A stretch of 64,000 nucleotides of DNA from contig JAGFBZ010000683.1 in NCBI GenBank assembly GCA_018398805.1, forward strand, positions 372,001 through 436,000, given 5' to 3'. The translations under genes were made by a program, and so were the position numbers. The notes beneath the pieces were generated by a model that searched no databases, was not told the origin of the DNA, and saw only the letters and a program-made list of their open reading frames with translations. The DNA comes from Hirundichthys speculiger (Eukaryota > Chordata > Actinopteri > Beloniformes > Exocoetidae). Shown here in pieces: positions 11,289 to 22,271 of this stretch (the stretch's first letter is position 1; every line of letters starts with the position of its first letter).

Positions 11289-13284
11289 AGCCTCCACGAG
11301 CGTCTCCCTCATCTGTTTCCGTCCGGGTTTATTTGGACTGCGTTCTTATCATTAGCGTCATTTGCTGACGTCTGAAACATCCGTTTGAAGTCCCGGCTGA
11401 GGACCCGTGTAGAGGGAAGTGGGAACCCGCCTCGCCGTGTGTGTACAAAGCGTCCTCTCGCTGAGATCCCATCTCCTCTATCAGCGCTCGGCGCCGTCAT
11501 TTGCCAGCGATGACAGCCGCCTCAGTTTAACCGCCGCGGATCGGCGTGTCACAGCCGCCATGTTCCTAATCATCCCCGCGCAGGAAACCTCGTCTTTGTT
11601 GGCGTCGCCTGATAGTGTCAGCGTTATCCCCGACGCTCCCGCCCGGCCAATATCAGAGATTGATTGCTTTTGTCTTGTTATCGGGGTCGTTTAGGTGAGA
11701 TTGACACATGCTGGCGGGCCGAGGAGGCTCTGGAGGGCTCTGAGGCTGAGCGTGGGGGGGCTGCGGCGGTCCTCCGTACTGTACGGTGGCGTGCTTTTAA
11801 ACATGCATGATGACCCGCATGAATTGTTGATGATGAATAATCAGCTGCATCGTGGGGGCTGTAAATAGGTCAGAACGAATCCGCGGCGCCTCGCTTTGTT
11901 TTTGGCAGATCTGCAGGAAGGCAGATTAATTGTTCGCGCGGTAAGAAAGGAGAAGAAGGAGACAGGAAACCCCCTTAAACGCCGCTCTGCCCTCCGGATC
12001 CACCCGTCCGACCGCAGACGTTCACCCCGCCGAGCCGAAAGCAGAGAAGAAGAAGAAGAAATGGAGATCTCGGGCGGGCCTCGCTGCCAGGCGGTTGCCA
12101 GGCGGGGGAGCTTCACGCTCTGCACACCAGCCACACATCCTAAATAATTCACTCCCTGCTTGAGAATCCTCCAACGAACTCGCCGCCGCCATTAGACGCT
12201 CCGCGCCTGCCAGCTTCCCTGACTTCGCATCCTCGCCAGGAGAAGGAAGGAGAGGAAGGAAGGAGAGAAGGAAGGAGACGAGCGTGAGGATGGGAAGAGA
12301 TGAAAAACGAGCAATATCTCGGGTCGATGGGAGTTCATGGACAATCCAATACGTAAAAGCAAGTTTACATGCATAACACCTCAACGTGAAGATTTTTCAC
12401 AGAGTTCAGCAGATTTTCCAGAACTCTCCTTCTACTACTTTTTTTTTTTTAATCTGAGATGCCTCTTTGACAATGTCTCCCTCATGCAAAATGCATGAGC
12501 GCGCACGGATCGATACGGGCCCTTTAATCTCTCTACATAGACAGCTCCTGCACTCAGGCGTTGAACCCACACCCACGGCCGCCGCCGCCGCCGCCGCTGC
12601 AGCCCGGATCAGAGGCCATCAGCCCGGCCACCGGGGGGTCCCTGGCCCCCCGGGGCGGACATGTTGACTCCTTTAAACTGCAGCACACGCTCCCCGACGT
12701 TCAGTAGCCGTAAAAAAAAAAGCTCTGTGGTGTGAAGAAGCTTTTGTGTCTGTTGGAGGCTATTATCACTCGTTCTGCTGCCATCTGTGTTTGTTTTGCC
12801 TTCACGTTCTGTAGAGACTGAAATAGACGCTGTTGCTGCTGCTACGCAGCGCACCGCTATGTTCCTCTTAATTTCATTATTAAAATAAAATAAATAAAAA
12901 AATCACCATTCAGAAGTGCGGAAGAGCCCCGTCTGCTTTGAATCAGTCGGTCACACAGAACTCCACTGATGAGTCAGTCCATCCCGCTGACCCAAATACT
13001 CGATTCAGCACCGAATCTGGATTAATGCTGCTGAAAATAGTCGCCAGTAAATGCGCCGCTTCTCCCCGTTTGGACTGGATACGGTGAAGCGTTTGTTTTA
13101 GGAAATTTGTGAACGAATGTTGGTCTACTTTGGAGTTGGACCGTCCTGGCCCGAGACCAGAGGGAGCTTAAAGTTCCCGTGAAATCAAATTCCCGCGGGC
13201 GCTCTGTCGGTGTTATTGAACGTATTTTGGAGGTTTCGTTCCCTGGAAAGCAATTAGACGTGTTGATGACTCATCCCGCACCAG

Positions 13285-13325
<41 letters not shown>

Positions 13326-13850
13326 GTACTAAATTTGTATTCAATCAAAGACTTTCATTTTAAATTTCAGCTGAGCTGATGCATCATCGTGGTGGGCGGG
13401 GCTTACTCGTGGGCCAGCGGAGTCGACCAATCAGAGCAGATGTGGCGTTTCTAACTGGAAACGTGTAGATTTAAAATCACTCCTTTGTCTCTTTCGTGGC
13501 GTCTTTAAGAACGTTATTGGATTCACCTTTTACCTGTTGGTTGTTGTTAATAAGAGGAACCTGAATACAAACTTCAGTCTCTTCCTCCAAGACGCTCAGT
13601 GGCTTTAAGGAAAAAACAAAGAGTCACCGTCTGGATTCGAGCTTCCTGTTGGAGGAAACACTGCAGCGACTAATTAAAGTTATTTAACTGTTACAGTCAG
13701 ATTTGAGCCTGTTTGTTTCAGGAGGGCCAGATTAGTGATCCGTTACCGAAACCGGGTTACGAACTGGAACAACTCATCACTAAAAGCCTTTAGGTCGGTA
13801 CTGAACCGACGTCTTCCTCCGAGAAAATCCTGAATTACTTACAGATTTGG
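11289..13850. other. Unique DNA with simple repeats
   Basis: I see no gene. The stretch contains an AAGGAAGG-rich tract at about 12240-12285, a GCC triplet tract at about 12580-12600, an inverted repeat CCGGGGGG/CCCCCCGG at about 12634-12657, and the longest homopolymer of the window, 37 consecutive G, at 13288-13324. Frames of 60-120 codons are GC-driven. Confidence 0.4.
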
Positions 13851-14277
13851 TGTAGAGAGCTAAACAGCTGTGCAGCCTCAGGAAAACCACTTATCACTGA
13901 AGCTAATTGAAAAAAGAAGAAGAAGAAGAAGAAGCTCGTATTTACTAGGGAGCATAAAGATTTACCTCTGGATCAGTGGAAAAAGATCATGTGGTCTGAT
14001 GAGTCTGGATTTGGACCGGTCCAGAGCGGTGGGGGCGCTATCATGATCTGGGACTGATCCAGCTGATGGTGCTCAGGATCCACGAGGCTCCAGATTTACA
14101 TACGTGTGTTCAGGGCAAGGTTAATATCATTAACGAAAACGAACGAAATAACGAAAACTAACTTTTTTCGTTAACTGAAATAAAATAAAAACAAGAGTTA
14201 AAAAAAAAACATAACTAACTGAAACTGTATTATGAGTTTATAAAATGAACTAAAATTAACTATAATAATGTCAAGAA

Positions 14278-15073
14278 TAGGGCTGTAGCGATACACTAAT
14301 CTCGCAATACGATACACGATACTTGGGTCATGATACGATATATATATATCGATATTTTTCTAACAATACATTTACATCATTTTCTGAAAGATTTTACCGG
14401 GACAAAGTGATTTTGGTGACATCTTGTGAGTGTTCCAATTTGTTTGAATTAACTGAACTGAAAAGTAGGTGACCGCAGAGAGGAGAGAAAGGAGGCCTCT
14501 GATTGGTCAATTCTACATCCGCGTCATCAAAGAAATGAGGAAGTACCCACATCTGTACGATTCTGGTTCTCCAAACCACAAAGACAGCACATATTCTAGT
14601 AATTCATGGAGGGAGATAGCGATGAATGTGGGTCTGGATACAGCCGAGACGGTGAGGAAGTGGAAAAACGCAAGAGATACGTTTAGTAAGTTTAGCTAGT
14701 TCGTGATTGTCGCTCTCCGTTGTGGCGTTGAATAACAGCGCAGACGCGCTTCAAAATTGAGCATAAATCAAAAGTAACTGCGACATACCGGCGACAAGAT
14801 AACTGCGACACGTTGCAGCGAGAGTAAACACAGCCCTTAAAGCTGGCGTTTTCCACCACTGAACATGTTCTCAAATCCTGACTAATAAAGTTTGGCTAGC
14901 TCTCAGTTAGCATTACCTTGTGTAGGTGGTGACGTTTCAGGTGGGCTCGCCTCGCAGGTTGGTGGTATTTCCAGAGTACTTTTGTGTGACACAGCTTGCA
15001 AACCGCCATACTTCTTTTTAAACCCGAACTGCTTCCACACATCTGCTTTTAAGCACGCAGGCGCTGGATTTAT
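14278..15073 (-). mobile_element. hAT element, family A, nested, right end lost
   Basis: The left terminus is TAGGGCTGTAGCGATACACT followed by the TATATATCGATAT block shared by all family-A copies. Toward the right the minus strand encodes degenerate N-terminal transposase sequence: INPAP, ADVWKQFGFKKK and YGGLQAV, equivalent to the start of the copy at 22122-23782. The right terminus is missing and the sequence runs directly into the right arm of family B, so a deletion probably removed it. A MADF-domain frame on the plus strand lies between the left end and the transposase remnant and is absent from the 22-kb copy. Confidence 0.8.
14469..14699 (+). CDS. MADF-domain reading frame inside a hAT element (76 aa, likely a fragment)
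   Basis: The frame of 76 codons has a short basic start (AERRERRP) and then a MADF domain from about residue 17 to 75. Diagnostic positions are the helix 1 motif IKEMRKYPHLYD (residues 20-31), the following KD (38-39), W47 in SWREIA, GLD (55-57), and W65 in VRKWKNARD. MADF domains are Myb/SANT-like DNA-binding modules found in insect and fish transcription factors and as the second protein of PIF/Harbinger transposons. The frame stops right after the domain, so it is either truncated or the first exon of a spliced gene. Its strand is opposite to that of the host element's transposase. It could be a captured gene fragment or the trace of a Harbinger element. I am sure of the domain, not of expression. 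Confidence 0.6.
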   Translation: MTAERRERRPLIGQFYIRVIKEMRKYPHLYDSGSPNHKDSTYSSNSWREIAMNVGLDTAETVRKWKNARDTFSKFS

Positions 15074-15470
15074 ATGTGATTCGATAGCCTTCAAAAAGTT
15101 CAGTGCTTCACTCGAACCAAAATTACAACCCTAATTTACAAATTAAAACTAAAACTAACACTGAAACTAATAAAAACTAAACTAAAACTAAGTATTTCAA
15201 AACAAAAATGAATAAAAACTAGCAAAACTGCTCTAAATATGAATTAAAACTAACTGAATTTGAAAAACAACTATTATAACCCTGGTTCAGGGGAGCGTGA
15301 AGCATCGTTCTTCACACGTGGATCGATCCGCCACGGCGGTCCAGATGGAGAAGACCTTCCGTCTCCGTCGTCAGTACGAGATTTTGGTGTAATATTAATG
15401 CAACTCTGGGCGGGAACTTCCGACGCTCTCGGACCCCAACATCAAAGCTGGAGCCCCCCCACCAGGAGCT

Positions 15471-16334
15471 TAATTCACAGTTACTGGTTAACTCCAGTGT
15501 GTGCTAATGAACAAACTGACATTTTCATTTTTATCGCTCCCACCTTCCTCCTCAACGTTTTACTACGCTTTGATTGCTGGTTATTTTAAGATGGACGAGG
15601 AAAAAAAAGTGTTGCATTGTTATTTTATTGTACGTCGTTAACAGGCGCCATCTGTTTTGGTCGGTCCGGCTAACTGGGACATTTCTAACTGGGACGGATG
15701 GACCTGGAGGTAAAGTCATTCACTCGGCAGTAAACTCTCTAATGTCCGGTTACGTCTCCGTGCAGCGGTCCGGTGGGTCCGGTGGGTCCGGTGGGTCCGG
15801 TCCGTTAGATCGTTCCTCCGAGTCCTGATCGGCTTTCACGGCTTTCACGTTTTTACCGGCAGAAGAAGATTCCTCCGGCTTCCTTCTTATCAACACTTCT
15901 GTTTACTCGGGACGTGCCAAACGCAGGATTTAGTGTCACATTTGTGCGAGCGTCTGGCACCTCCGCCGCGCTCGTACGTCAGCTGCTCCCATTATCAGCC
16001 ATTTTGAAGCCGCCCGCTCATTTTTTTTGCCAGTCACTTAGTTATTTTCCGAGGCGTTGTCACTTTCCCGTGTCGGGGGCGCGCCGCGTGACGCTTTGAT
16101 CACGCTCCGCGCGAACAGATTTGGGAAACAAAGAAGAAGTGCTGGAGGTTTTCCTCAGAACAGTGTCATTTGTAAATATTAAATGAAGGAGGGAGCGTTA
16201 TTGTGTTTAGCGAAAGTAGACGTTCTCGTGGGAAAACGCAGCCAAAAGGAATAAAACATTAGTTGTTTAGGAGCTTTTACTCGTGTAAACTGTTTACAAA
16301 GTCTTCTGATTAAGTGGGAGTTGATGAGCTCGAG

Positions 16335-16367
<33 letters not shown>

Positions 16368-17774
16368 GCTTGCGCCGTTCAACCGGAGGAGAGCGTGACG
16401 ACGGCGAGCTATCGGTTAAGCGCGGTACGCCGAGGCCCACCTCCGGATGATGTGTGGCGGTTTAGAAATGATCCAATATGGCTGATGCATCAGCTCAGCC
16501 TCCCCATTGTTTTCCACCCTCAACAACCCCCCCCTCGCTCCTCCACTCCCCATAATGCAGTGCAGCTTTTGTTCACTCATTCTTTTAACCGTTTCTTTGG
16601 CTGCGAGTTGTCACGGCGGGACAAATTAAGGAAGCGGTAATAGGGTTATGTCAAGTAGACGGAGGTGCCGGCTCTGTGTGGATGCCTCCCTCCTTCTGTC
16701 TCCCTGAAAGGTTAGCGCATTCGCCGGGTTTAGCCTCCCCCCCCCCCCCCCAACACCGCCATAATGAGAAAGGCAGGAGACGAGCCTCTATCAGTCCTGC
16801 AACACCTACTGACAGATAGCATTTGGAGGGTGAAGAAAAAGAAGCATTAGGGAAAGAGCGAGCGAGCGTCACAGGAAGTAATACAGAAACGTGAGGGTGA
16901 CTGATCGCGGCGGACACGCTTGACCGGGGAGCGCCATCCCTCAGCCTCCGCGTTTACCTGTATGAAGCCTTCAGGTGTTTATACGTGCGCCTGCAGATAC
17001 TTTAACGTCCTCCGCTGAACTGCTGATACCACGGGCTCGACGGGGCGGCGTGAAAAACCGGATATCTCCTGAAATATTAAGCAGAAATCACAGCGTTACG
17101 CTCCGGCGTGATATTCAACTCATGACTCCCGCTCGGATATTGCGGCCACATTTCTTCCACCTCCTCTGGGCGGATTTTCTCTTCCAGCCGCCGCCGCCGC
17201 CATCGTTCCGGGGGCAGATGTCCGAGGAAGATCTGTATTAAAGCGACAGTCCCTGTAGCTACGCTGTGATGGCGGGGATGGTGATGGTGGCGGCGGGGGT
17301 CAGTTTACCTGGCGGGGTTGGGTCTTAGGTAATGACAGCAGACGCCCCCGGCACCTCATTCTACACTTTTATAGCCTGAAAAAAAAAAAAAAAAAAAACC
17401 CGCCTACAGCCAGAAACACACCAGCACACACACAAACACTGAGGCAGAGGCACACACCCACACTAACTTTATATTTAGAGCTGCTATTTAAGTTCCACTT
17501 CTCAAAACACAGGAGCTTACCAAACACCAAAAAAAAAAAAAAAAAAAAAAAAGCTACATAACACATCCAGCGTCACTTATGAGACGGCCGTCAGGTATAA
17601 AATAATATTAGAGTTTAGCCTCCAGGACGATCAGAGGAGTCTCACTGGGTTTAAAAGTAAAAAATGTATCAATGCAACGATTAAAACAATAAGAGGAATC
17701 TTCCTCATGCTCATCTGCATATCACCTGTCCCACCGCGCTCTGATTGGTCCAGGTGCTGCACGATGACGTTGTC
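15471..17774. other. Unique DNA with short tandem repeats
   Basis: I see no gene. A 9-bp tandem repeat (GGTCCGGTG, about four copies) lies at about 15768-15806. Poly-T lies at about 16340-16363 and poly-A at about 17380-17398 and 17529-17552. The CpG-rich stretch at about 15940-16110 has no convincing promoter or splice signal. Confidence 0.4.
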
Positions 17775-18042
17775 TTGATTTTATCGATTCTGCGATATAT
17801 ATCGATATTTTATTTCCCAGGAGAGTATCGATATTCTAAGCTTCTTTCAAAACCCCCGTGTCCCACCTTTAAAAGCTTGCAAGCAACAATTTGCACTTTT
17901 CAAACAAAGTCATTGGAACATTCAAAATCACTTTGTCCCTTTAAAATCTTTCATAAAATGATGTAAATGTATTGTAAGACGAATATCGATATATATCGTA
18001 TATCGTATCGCATCATGAGATTAGCGTATCGCTACAGCCCTA
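17775..18042 (-). mobile_element. hAT element, family A, short copy
   Basis: It contains the shared blocks ATTTTATCGATTCTGCG, CTTTAAAAGCTTGCAAGC, CAAAGTCATTGGAAC and the end GTATCGCTACAGCCCTA. The left terminus is altered (TTG instead of the expected TAGAGCTGAGCG), so no target duplication can be read. It is non-coding. Confidence 0.75.
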
Positions 18043-19050
18043 GTCGTCGGGTAAAGAGGACGATGAGACTCTTTTGGCTGTCGACAGCTTCGCAAAACTT
18101 CTGCAGTGATATTAAAAAAGAAAAAAAGTTTTAATCACTGAAAAAAAAAAAAAAACCCATCCTGATCCAGAGCCCTTTAATGTCCTGCTAGCATCACATC
18201 TAGTGTTTTTCATTTGATCTGTCTCCCGCAATACATCAACCGAACATCAATATCTGGACCGTCAGCGGTGAAGGAAAAGTGTAATTTCTGCAACAAAAAC
18301 ACAAAGAGCAAATATCGATGAGTCACGCTGCACTCAGAGGTGTTTACTCATTTTCGTGTCAAATGTTACACATTTTTTAAATTTGAATTTCAGCAGCATC
18401 GATTCAGGAAAAAAAAAGGGGGAGTGGTTCTGGTCTTAGAAGACGTCTTGAAATGTGCAGAAGCAAAACAACCATTTCATGTTTTTTTTTTTTTTTTTAC
18501 TCCTTTTTACTGCAGCGAGCGTCTTTATTCCGTTTCTTCTTGCAGTAAACTAGAACCTTGATACCAAATTCTTGAGATGGAAAATTCATAAAAAAAAAAA
18601 AACTGTCTTAACAGATCGATGTCTATTCAAACGCGCTCCCCCCTCAGAAGTTACATCAAAGATTAAAGCCGGTGCGCAGAAAAGTAGCGAGCGCAAAGAC
18701 AAAAAGCATTTTCCTGTTGGCATCGATTCCTTGAATTTGAAGCCGCGAGTCGCCGTCGAAACGATCCCCTTCGATGATTTCTTTCACGGGCTCTCCGGTG
18801 TTTTTAAAACGCCAGCAAACACGCCTTTAACACGAGCGTCTGGACGCGTGTTCACACGTTCCCGTTCACGCCCGGCGGCCCGGCGGCCCGGCGGCCCGGC
18901 CGCGCCCCTTCCTGATGTGATGTGTGTGCGCGGCCCGGCGCGCCTGACAGTATCGATGTAGCATTTTTCACCTGCCGCTGCTACATGTGAGCGCGCGGTA
19001 GCTGCAGCGTGAACCCCTGACCCCGCTGGGAGACACGGCGGCGTTCACGG
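18043..19050. other. Unique DNA with poly-A/T runs and a GC-rich patch
   Basis: I see no gene. The patch at about 18820-18960 is CpG-rich with GGCGGCCC repeated three to four times (about 18868-18900). The 129-codon frame at 18572-18961 crosses poly-A and this GC tract and has no domain, so I do not call it. Confidence 0.4.
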
Positions 19051-19054
19051 TGGC

Positions 19055-19240
19055 GGGAAATAGGTCTCCGGTTCCCTAAATGCCTGTTTGGAGTAATGGT
19101 CAAAGGTACGAGCTGCTGGAAGGGAACATTACTGGGCATGACCAATCTGCTCCCAAATGGAATACACTTTATGTCACTGCACCAATCTATTTAATTGACT
19201 TGGCGTTGGGCTGAAGCCATTATGGTCAAAGTTTTTTTTT
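19055..19240. promoter_or_regulatory. Candidate conserved non-coding element
   Basis: This is non-repetitive sequence with two copies of TGGTCAAAG (about 19097 and 19222) that contain TCF/LEF-like TCAAAG, plus CAAT and TTAATTGA motifs. It lacks any frame and is cleaner than its surroundings. The regulatory role is inferred from texture only. Confidence 0.3.
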
Positions 19241-20178
19241 TTTTTTCTTTCCCACAGATTGTCAGCGAAAACTGAAACGCACAAGTAGATTCTGAGAATG
19301 ATTGCTTTGGACGCGTTTGAATTGTGGGACGTTTTTGGCCGTAAAGAGCGGCTGACGTGGTAATGTGCTCTGCAGCAACAGCCCGTCTGGCGTCTCCGCG
19401 CCGGGGGGTCGGGAGCGCCGCCGGCGCGGGCGGCTCCCCGGGAGGATTCAATCTAGCTGCCGGATCGGGGGGGGGGGGCTGATTTAGGCCCGGGACAACA
19501 GGTGAATGCAATTAAATAGGTGACAGAAGAGGGAAGCTGCAGCTCCCTGGACCCTGAGGATTGGACCGGAGAACATTGGTCTGACTTATTGATCGGTACT
19601 AAACTTAGCAACGGCATGATTACAGTACTGCTCGGTTGATGCGTGCACGTGCACGCGCGCGTGTGCGTGTGTGTCTTGCAGTCCCAGGTTATAAAAATCA
19701 ACAAAATGCTCCAAAATGAAGTTATATGAGAGGATTCGCTTCTGCAAGCAGATAGTTTGTTGTTAGGAATGTAGTATCTGAGGCAAAATGTTCTGAAATA
19801 ATAATCTGTTACTTTACTGAAAAGCTCTGAACGTTTGGCTGAATTACTAATAAAATAGTTGGTATTAAGAGCAGAATCTCCTAAATCTGGCGTGTGGACT
19901 GTGCTTCTCATTTAACGTCACCTAAATGTTTCTGTTTCAGAGAGACGGGACTTCTCTAACTTAACTTAATGTTGTGGTGCGTTAAACGCAACAGTCTAAC
20001 TCCTAAAATCATTTTAGGATGACAAAAAAAATAAATAAAAATCCACATGAGGGTGTCTGTCTGGTTGGAAAAGTGCTAAAGTAAAGAAAAGTGCTCGTCG
20101 TCCTCATCAGTCGTGAGAGGCGGGGCCAGTGAGCAGCAATACCACCAACGGCCAATAGGGGACGACTTCAGAGCAGAA
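19241..20178. other. Unique DNA, nothing recognised
   Basis: A (GT)/(GC)-rich short repeat lies at about 19638-19675. The 152-codon minus-strand frame at 19453-19911 translates the repeat as THTHTRA and has no domain. Confidence 0.4.
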
Positions 20179-20914
20179 TAGAGGTCTTCACGGGTCCACT
20201 TTCATAGACCCGACCCGACCCATTATCATAAGTTCAGGAGTCCGAACTTACGTATTTGGACCTGGAACCGACCCAACCCGAGTGTTTAGTTTCCGACCAC
20301 GAACCGAACCGAGTTACCTGAATAGAACCGAGACAATCTAGCCCATAGTTGCTAATGTTAAAGTTGTCTAGCGTTGAATAAAACTTGATTTTCTTACCTA
20401 AAGTTGTCTTCTTCTACCGGTTCAGTTGCTACATAGGCTACGTGATGGAAACAACAATAAATCCACGTCGTTATTTTCTTTGTGGATACAGATGCTATTG
20501 GTAACAACTGCTAACGCTAATAGCCTACACCAGTCAGGACGTGTCGTAAATATGTTCTCTCATCCAGTGTTGTCATGTTGGTGATCCGTTGTGTTTTACA
20601 GCTGCCGGGCAAACCGCTAATAACACGCTAATAACACGCTACGGCAACACGATTGTTTCATGACAAACACGCCACGTTAATGAATAATTAATTAAACTGC
20701 CCCGAGTCCTGACATTGGCTGCCACCGCCAATATCTTTACCTCTCTCGAGTAAACGCTGACCCAGCCTGTCAGAGAGCACGACTGGACCAGAGACTAACT
20801 GTACCGATTCCGACCTGAACCCGGAGTCACGTCTTTTGAATGGACCCGAGACCCGATTCGGGTCGGGTCGGAACCTCGGGTTTTCAGGTTGTCGGGTTGT
20901 TCCGAAGACCTCTA
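20179..20914. mobile_element. hAT element, family E (TAGAGGTCTTC ends)
   Basis: Inverted ends TAGAGGTCTTC and GAAGACCTCTA are flanked by a perfect 8-bp direct repeat GAGCAGAA (20171-20178 and 20915-20922). The subterminal parts are rich in GACCCGACCC and its complement GGGTCGGGTC. At 736 bp with no transposase frame it is non-autonomous. Only one copy is present in this window, so family identity rests on the ends and the target duplication. Confidence 0.88.
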
Positions 20915-20922
20915 GAGCAGAA

Positions 20923-22121
20923 CTAAGGATGTCTCTGTGTGGACAAGTGAAGCATTTTTAAGGATCATGTTTCCAGATCATGACGGAGCTTTTAAAGGCT
21001 TCATTTTGAATCAGTCCGGTTGTTTCGGTACCGACACCAGATAAAGACACAATCGGTCCGAAACATCAGGCCCATCAGGTCATGTGATCTTTGCTGTGTG
21101 GAGTTCCTCCATCTTCATTCAAACGTATTTCTGAACCACCTTAAATAGTTTAGCTGAACACCATGTTGTGTTGCATCACAACATGGTGCTGCTTACCCAC
21201 AATGCACTGCTGTCGTTGTCATGCTGGGGTTTTATTCATAAAAGCCTCAGAACAATCTTTTTTTTTTTTTTTCCTCCTGATCAGGGTGACATAAATCAGT
21301 GATTATAAACATAATAAATTAAATACAGGTGAAGGATGTGTTTTTATCCCGTTTGGTCCAAACGCGGTCACTTCCTGCTGCAGAAAGACCGACGCTTTAA
21401 GCTGCTAATTCACAGAGCCGCTGGTGAAGTCGCACTCGCCGCATCCATCTTTTATATTAGTCCGTAATTTCAAAGATTCAGGATGATGTACGTCGCGCGC
21501 AGCCTGGTGATATTAAACACCAAAAGAATTATACATATGCGAGCGTCGCCACTGCGAGCTTTTTGTTTCACTTGTCTTCATTTTGCCTCTGCCGTTGAGC
21601 TCCACTCCTTTAAGACAAAATGGACGAATGCGTTCTTGCAGGCTGACACATTAGCCTCTCCGCGTACATCCAGAGAGTCGCACGCACCGCGTGCCGCCGT
21701 CCCTGAGAGCGAGCCTCGGCGCCGCTGAATTTTTCATCATTGATCTGATGTGATTTCCGTGCTCGGCCGTCTCTCCGCCCTGTCAGCTCTCCCTCCATCA
21801 CGGCGTCCGCCGGCCCGGAGGGCTGACGGGGCGTTGAGCCGACGCCCCCGTTTGTTGTCTCCCCACCATGCCTCAACAGAACTCCCTGCCTTGTCTTTCC
21901 CGCCCGCCGCCCCCGGGGCCATCGCAGGCGCCTCGGCCCGGGCGCTCTGTAGCCGCGAGACCTTTGGATGAAATGGTGGTAACGCGCTCGATGTATCGAC
22001 ACTGACTGTCCGCCGCCGTGTAGCTCCGTCAGCCTTCCACCTTCGCCGCTCTGGCAGAGCAACTGCAGCAACTCTATGTGTGAGCGACTGGGCTGCAGAC
22101 AGTGTGGCACAAAGTCAGTAC
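20923..22121. other. Unique DNA with a CpG-rich patch
   Basis: I see no gene. The stretch at about 21690-21970 is CpG-rich. Overlapping frames on both strands there (21610-22110 minus, 21750-21971 plus) are GC-driven and mutually exclusive, with no domain. Confidence 0.4.
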
Positions 22122-22271
22122 TACTAATCTCACGATACGATATATATCGATATTCATCTTACAATACATTTACATCATTTTCCGAAAGATTTTAAAGTGA
22201 TTTTGGTGACATCTTGTGAGTGTTCCAATGACTTTGTTTGAATTAATTGAACTGAAAGCATCAATTACACA

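Larger units (their letters stand above)
14116..15284. mobile_element. hAT element, family B (CARGGTTA ends)
   Basis: The element starts CAAGGTTAATATC and ends TATTATAACCCTG, giving inverted ends CARGGTTAWTA. Both sides carry the 8-bp direct repeat GTTCAGGG (14108-14115 and 15285-15292), the hallmark of hAT insertion. The arms are rich in AAAACTAA, and a second copy with near-perfect long arms lies at 48168-48884. The target was the Tc1 transposase remnant. A family-A hAT piece fills most of its interior (14278 to about 15073). Only the arms of family B remain. Confidence 0.85.
13855..15470 (+). pseudogene. Decayed Tc1 transposase gene, split by an insertion
   Basis: The plus strand shows a Tc1-family DDE transposase remnant in two parts. 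The left part (about 13855-14115) reads KLVFTREHKDLPLDQW then KKIMWSDESGFG, the segment containing the second catalytic aspartate (WSDES), followed by a shortened GGGAIMIWD and a stop. The right part (about 15293-15470) matches at DNA level the C-terminal region of fish Tc1 genes (TTCACACGTGGAT, GGTCCAGATGGAGAAGAC, AATGCAACTCTGGGCGGGAA). The parts are separated by a 1.17-kb hAT element with an 8-bp target duplication GTTCAGGG. Much of the gene, including the inverted terminal repeats and the N-terminal half, is not recognisable, and the frame is broken by a stop and deletions. It is a dead copy. Confidence 0.75.

Noticed and set aside
19453..19911. 152-codon minus-strand frame
   Set aside because: It translates a GT/GC-rich repeat and ordinary AT-rich DNA, with no domain.
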